A DNA stretch of 64,000 nucleotides from Chloranthus sessilifolius (lineage: Eukaryota > Streptophyta > Magnoliopsida > Chloranthales > Chloranthaceae), in NCBI GenBank assembly GCA_021018995.1, contig CM037584.1:147949317-148013316 (forward strand), read 5' to 3'. The position numbers and the translations under genes were made by a program. Below the pieces are notes generated by a model, which was not told the origin of the DNA, ran no database searches, and worked only from the letters and a program-made list of their open reading frames with translations. Position 1 is the stretch's first letter. The number at the start of each line of letters is the position of its first letter. This document shows, piece by piece, positions 58,941 to 64,000 of the stretch.

Positions 58941-61417
58941 TGTGACAGCCCAAATTTTGGCACCCCAACATCCGTGCCATCGGCACAGCCCTCGAGGCCG
59001 TGCCCCATAAAGTATGCGGAACACTTGGTATGTCCCATTCATTACTGGAAACGCACAAAGAAGTTAATGCCAAATAATTCTCTAGTTCAACACTCTAAAC
59101 AAAATACCAATCCAAAAGATAGTTCTAATTCCATGCCTCCGCATGAACAAAAGAACCAACCTGAACCATCAGTGTCGTGACTACGGTCACCCCAAATGGT
59201 TCGGCAAAAGAATATTACATATATCTTTACTCTCACAAAATGTAGTTGGACGTACCAAGTCGTAAATCTCACTCTTACAAAATACTCTCAAAGTATGCAG
59301 CAAGTCTTCTAAAAGAATCTCTCTGGAGGAGGCTCAGATTCCTCCCTTGGAACGTACTCTGAGTCCCCAGGATCAACCTTATTCGTAGAAACTCCTAACT
59401 CGTCAGTGGCAACACCTAAATCATCACCTGTGACATATAGTGAAAGGGAAAGCTACATCTTAGCTCACTAGGGCAATATCACAGCAAGTATATCCTTCTT
59501 ACAAACAAATATTTCATGACAGGAATAAAACATGAACTCATAGATATGTCTTTGGTTGAAAAGTAAATTTTAGATGCGATAAACAATTTGACTGCATGTA
59601 TTACTCTACTCATGAATTTTAAAATGACTACTAGTTTCCCTTAGTTGCAACCAGGCTGATACCATGACTTAAATCATTAACTTAAATAATCCCCGAGTAA
59701 TATAGCATCGAGCCCCGATGGAATACCCTCCATCGTTGTCTAATCAGACTATTTTTCATGGAATCGTCCACGTCCCTATCTCGTAGGCGATGGGCATACT
59801 ACTACTACACATCCCTAGGATGTCTGCTAGTGTATGGATTAGCTGCTGTACCGGTCACGGATATCCTGTCAAGTCAGTCACGATTATACCGCCGCGTCGG
59901 TTGGGTATTCCCTAAACGTTAAATCAAATTGTGTAATACTTATAGTTGTTCACCGTGTAGTTGTGCTAATACATAGTAACACCCAGCCCGTGCAATCATA
60001 TTTACTGTTTATTTCTTAATGTGGATCTTTACATCCACCATACATCCCTGGGATGTCACGTTGTCTGATGCATCTTTGCGATGCCTATGTGCTCTTACAT
60101 CCCTGAGATGTTTTAACTCTTACTTAACAAGTTTCCTCTTTTATTTATGTAGACACACACACACCATTGCCGTTAAACAATACTCTTTGCATTATCTATA
60201 ACTCAAAACAATATTTAAAGGAGCATGCATCACACACTATCACTACATACGTGCTCGTAATACAGTGTACCAGTTTACATATTCCCCTACCTCCAACGCA
60301 TCTCAAATCCTCGAATTCTCTAATCTGATCAACGACGAGCAACCCAATGGTTTGGCTTAACCTAGGTATGGTCAGCACATAAAGAACATCACTATAGTGT
60401 TTAAACATTGAGCCTAAAAGCCCATGTCCAACCATGTATAATTCACAAGCCAAAAATAGACCAAAAGTCTAAATTAACTCAAATCGATCGAACGATTCTA
60501 AATCGTTTGAACGATTTGCAAAATCGTTCGAATGAATTCCCACATCGTTCGAACGGTTTCTAAATTGTTCGAACGAATTCCTACATCGTTCAAGCATTTT
60601 TATTTCGTTCGAACGAATCCTTCAGAATTCCTCTGACCCCTATAGCAAAAACCGTTCGAACGATTTTAAATTCGTTCGAACGGATTCCAAAATTGATCGA
60701 ACGAATTTCTATTTCATTCGAACGATTTACTCAGAAACCTTCTTTTTCGATTTACTTTCTCTGGCAAAATTCGTTCAATTGGATTCTAATTTCGTTTGAA
60801 CGAATTTGCCCTTCCTCAGCTATGGATCGGTTCCTTATCCCTTGCAATTATCTTATCTCCTTCATGCCATTTGTCACTGATTTCTCACACATTAGCTATT
60901 TAATCTACACTAATCATAAAGGAAATGATTACAAAAAGATTCAGCTCACCTTCAATCAGTTGGATCCCTTGATCCCAAGCCTTAGCTCACTACGGTTCCT
61001 CAAACCCCAAATCTATGATCTCTCCTCTATCCCGAGCTCGATCTGCTAGCTTTTGCGAGCCAAGATCAATGATTTGCATTCAATGACTTCCTCTTCATTT
61101 CACAACAAATCACACATTCATTTACTCTCTCTTAACTCTTCTCAACCACTCAACCAAAAGAGTTAAGTCCTCCCTCCCCTTTTTTCTTTTTATAACCTAT
61201 ATCTTACTTATTTTGTGTTGAACACATACAACAAACTAACGTGTGTGTGTGTGTATATCTATGGATACATAGTCCAACTAAAGGGTAATGTTATACACTT
61301 CATCTCACCTATGATCGATTAAGTCAACCCAGTTAAAGTTGACCCGGTCAAAGGTGCGATTAGTTGGTCTGCTTCTCGAGGTGCACTATTTAAGTAGGAA
61401 TTTTCTGAGACGTTACA
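58941..61417 (-). mobile_element. Solo LTR, family with TCGTTCGAACGA array
   Basis: TGTGACAGCC to GACGTTACA on the plus strand, 2477 bp, target duplication CCACT at 58936-58940 and 61418-61422. It includes the hairpin module (59708-59745), a decayed TGAGC-type hairpin (59450-59470), GTACCGGTCACGGATATCC (59838-59856), a palindrome array (60484-60805), and a TATA-like segment near 61190 in its own sense. Confidence 0.94.
60484..60805 (-). repeat. Palindrome array, word TCGTTCGAACGA
   Basis: About a dozen words (ATCGTTCGAACG, TTCGTTCGAACGA, ATCGATCGAACGA) with A/T-rich spacers; same word as 44041-44285 in another solo LTR. Confidence 0.9.
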
Positions 61418-62269
61418 CCACTCTACCCTGATATGAAGTTGGTTAAGCAGAAGCTAAGATGTCTCCGACCTGAGTGGATGCTGAAAGTCAAGGATGAGGT
61501 CATTAAGCAGTATGACACGGGGTTTCTCATGGTATCCAAATACCCGCAGTGGCTAGCCAATATTGTGCCTGTACCAACGAAGGATGGAAAAGTTCGCATG
61601 TGTATTGATTTTAGAAACTTATATAAGGCAAGCTCGAAAGATGATTTCCCATTGCCGCACATCGATATCCTAGTTGATAACATTGCTAAGCACGGGATGC
61701 TTTTTTTTAATGGATGGATTCTTAGGAAACAATCAGATTAAGATGGCAGAGGCAGATCGAGAGAAGACAACGTTTATCACTCCTTTGGGAACCTTTTGCT
61801 ACAGAGTCATGCCATTTGGGTTGAAGAATGTCGGTGCAACGTACCAGAGAGCTATGACTATGCTATTTCATGACATGATGCACCGAGAAATTAAAGTATA
61901 TGTCGATTATATGATAGCCAAATTACCAGAGCGAAGCGATCACTTGGTAAACCTTCAGAAACTATTTGAAAGTCTGAGAAAGTACAGGTTACGTCTGAAT
62001 CCACAGAAGTGCGCATTTGGTGTTATGTCCAAAAAACTATTAGGATTCATTGTCAGCAGGAGAGGGATTGGGGTCGACCCAGTCAAAGTTAAAGTGATCA
62101 CCAAAATGTTGCCACCATCTACCGAGAAAGAGGTTAAAGGGGGCAGAATACAAAATATCAGTCGGTTCATTACACAGCTAACTCCAATCTGCATGCCAAT
62201 CTTCAAACTACTCAGGAAGAACTCACCTGTTGAATGGAATGATGATTGTCAGGCAGCGTTTGATAAAAT

Positions 62270-62660
62270 CAAAAGCTACCTCCTTAACCCACCTGTGTTA
62301 GTACCACCCGAGCCAGGGAAACCACTCTTGATGTATCTCTCCACGACAGAAGTTTCGATGGGATGTGTCTTAGGGCAGCATGGCGAGATGGGAAGAAGAG
62401 AGCAGGCCATCTACTATATGAGCAAGAAGTTTATAGATTCTGAGATGCACTATTCTCATCTGGAGAAAGCATGCCTGGCTCTTGTTTGGGCTACTCAGAG
62501 GCTCCGCCATTACTTGCTATCCTAAGTTGTTCTAATTTTGGCTCGAATGGACCCGTTGAAGTACTTTTTCAAGAAGCTGGCTCTTACTGGATGAACCATA
62601 CAATGGCAGCTTTTATTGTCAGAGTTTGACATCAGATACGTCACTCAGAAGTCGATCAAG
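62270..62660 (+). pseudogene. Tat-type RNase H (first, retroelement-type)
   Basis: LLMYLSTTEVSMGCVLGQH, then AIYYMSKKF, ALVWATQRLRHYLLS, and a stop at 62523-62525. After the stop the sequence continues with LARMDPLKYFFKKLALTG and LSEFDIRYVTQKSIKGQA. It degrades the RNA strand of the hybrid during cDNA synthesis; broken here. Confidence 0.8.
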
Positions 62661-62769
62661 GGGCAAGCACTCGCTGATCGTCTTGCTAACAATCCTTTGC
62701 CAGATTATGAACCCTTGAGAACTGAGTTCCCTGATGAGGACATCCTGTTCATGACAGAGGATGATACTG

Positions 62770-63200
62770 AGGAAGCAGAGGAATCTTGGGTAATGCACTT
62801 TGACGGGGCAGCCAATGTCGAGGGTTAGGGAGTTGGCGCCATTCTGATTTCTCCAAAAGGATCACATATACTAGTCTCTATCAAGCTCAACTTCCCTTGC
62901 ACTAACAACATGGTCGAGTACAAAGCTTATACCGCTAGTTTGCAGGCGGCTCTCGATCTGAACGTAACTCACCTCCGAGTATTTGGTATTTCGCAGTTGG
63001 TCATATGCCAGACGAATAGAGATTAGAAAATAAAAGATGAGAAACTGATCCCCTACCATGAGCACCTCGAGGATTTGATAGCTTTCTTCCAAGATGTGAC
63101 ATTCTCATATATCCCCCGGCTAAGGAATCGCTTTACCGACGCACTAGTAACATTGACATCAATGATAGAAATCTCGTATGGTGCTGAGATGAACTGATCA
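62770..63200 (+). pseudogene. Tat-type second (archaeal-like) RNase H
   Basis: WVMHFDGAANVEG, then a stop at 62826-62828, VGAILISPKGSHI, NNMVEYKAYTASLQAALD and LRVFGISQLVI. This is the additional RNase H domain acquired by the Tat clade, located between the first RNase H and integrase. A further stop is near 63025. Catalytic D, E and D positions are recognisable (DGAA, VEYKA), except that the third Asp position reads GIS. Confidence 0.8.
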
Positions 63201-63329
63201 TGATCGAGCAAAGGAATGAGCCGGCCTTCTGTCTCCAGATTGAGGAACCTACAAGGCCTGATGATGAGCCACCTTGGTTCTCAGATATCCAGAATTTCCT
63301 TCAGACACTAACTTTCCTTGAGGGTACGT

Positions 63330-64000
63330 CCAAGACAGACTGACGAACCATTCAACGTTTAGCAGCAGGCTACATCATTTGTGGGGAATGCCTTTACAAG
63401 CGATCGTACAATAACATTTTGCTCAGGTGCCTTATAGAAAGTGAAACAATCAACATCATGAAAGAGATCCACGAGGGAGTATGCGGTGCCCACGTCAACA
63501 GTCACATGCTCGTTAAGAAAATTCTACGGCAGGGATACTTTTGGACTACTATGGAATCAGATTGCTACAAACATGTTTAGAAATGCTACAAGTGTTAGGA
63601 ACACTCCAGTCAGATACACGCTCCTACCATCGACCTTCACTGCATGACCACTCCTTGGCCATTTGCTACCTGGGGCCTTCACGTCGTCGAAATGATTAAT
63701 TTGAAAGCATCCAATAAACATCGGTTCATCCTCGTCGCCATTGAATACTTTACCAAGTGGGTAGAAGCGGCGCCATATGCCAACATCATGGCCAGTCACG
63801 TTGAAAAGTTTCTCAAAAATAATATTGTGGTTGATTTGGAGTACCCAAGGATATTATCACAGACAACAGCACAAACTTTGTGAATAAGCACATCCAAGCC
63901 TTTTGCGAGCAATATAAGATCAAGCACCATCGCTCGTCACCTTATCGACCTCAAACTAATGGAGCCATGGAAGCTGCGAACAAGACGGTCGTTCGCATCC
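63330..64000 (+). pseudogene. Tat-type integrase (partial, runs off window)
   Basis: Zinc-binding region (EIHEGVCGAHVNSHMLVKKI, with KCYKC partly stopped near 63580), then the catalytic core with FILVAIEYFTKWVEAAPYAN and HRSSPYRPQTNGAMEAANKT up to the window end, giving the third acid (E in MEAAN). A frameshift near 63855 breaks the middle part containing the second Asp. Confidence 0.82.

Larger units (their letters stand above)
58651..62150 (+). pseudogene. Tat-type reverse transcriptase, split by a solo LTR
   Basis: The N-terminal part (58651-58940) includes MINFLRSYQDIFARSYK and DMPGLDTDLVEHELP. RT resumes at 61423 with the same gene: KLVKQKLRCLRPEWMLKVK, VPVPTKDGKVRMCIDF, then a frameshift in a T run near 61700. 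It continues with TFCYRVMPFGLKN. The catalytic box reads YVDYM (61899-61913), the second Asp replaced by Tyr. Inactive. Confidence 0.85.
52827..64000 (+). mobile_element. Tat-type Ty3-gypsy element, 5' LTR not seen, runs off window
   Basis: Order gag, protease, G-patch-like segment, RT, RNase H, second RNase H, integrase. The sequence of the RT (RPEWMLKVKDEVIKQ, MCIDFRNLYKAS, FGLKNVGATYQRAMT) and the second RNase H are hallmarks of the Tat clade. No LTR or primer site is visible between the viral junction and gag. About 52830-53440 is an untranslated leader in which I recognise nothing. Confidence 0.82.

Overview
The window is repeat-dense plant nuclear DNA with no conventional host gene that I can support. 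The evidence for a flowering plant is plant-specific retrotransposon lineages (Tekay/Del chromovirus and Tat/Ogre-type Ty3-gypsy), a plant mobile domain (PMD) remnant, and an endogenous plant pararetrovirus (Caulimoviridae). I cannot resolve the species. Nearly every reading frame is broken by stops or frameshifts, so this is a graveyard of nested insertions. I saw no tRNA or rRNA genes.

Layout. 1-248 is a Tat-type LTR/leader remnant. 249-8216 is the 3' part of a plus-strand Tekay-like element: broken integrase with chromodomain, 3' UTR, polypurine tract and 3' LTR, the LTR carrying a nested solo LTR at 3367-5884. 8217 to about 14600 looks like the 3' end of a Tat-type element: an antisense PMD gene remnant, microsatellite and inverted-repeat rich DNA, polypurine tract, and an LTR starting at 13083. 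14600-17430 holds another LTR fragment and unassigned repeats.

17430-52826 is a tandem array of an endogenous pararetrovirus with the gene order coat protein, movement protein, protease-RT-RNase H, transactivator, as in cavemovirus/solendovirus-like genomes. One repeat unit is about 7.18 kb once insertions are subtracted. The array holds the end of one unit, one complete but interrupted unit, and the first two thirds of another. Two tRNA-Met primer sites mark the unit starts. The middle unit is split by a full Tekay-like element (24286-39429, minus strand, target duplication AAGAT). That element carries an extra ORF with a promoter-like upstream region and has a solo LTR (26372-28544, target duplication TCTAA) inside its own 3' LTR. 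A second insertion complex (41461-48085) lies just after the transactivator gene and contains another solo LTR (42135-45027, target duplication CAAGA).

52827-64000 is a plus-strand Tat-type element without a visible 5' LTR: gag with a coding tandem repeat, protease, G-patch-like segment, RT, RNase H, second RNase H and integrase running off the window. Its RT is split by a solo LTR (58941-61417, target duplication CCACT).

The most interesting signal is in the LTRs. Related but diverged LTR families carry, in the same slot downstream of the TATA-like box, arrays of short palindromes whose sequence word differs by family: TCGATTAATCGA, TCGTTCGAACGA, CGCTCGAGCG, TTGCCGCGGCAA. Downstream they share conserved hairpin modules, one of which shows a compensatory base-pair change. 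This looks like a structured RNA leader or a recombination-shaped cassette, and I know of no description of it.
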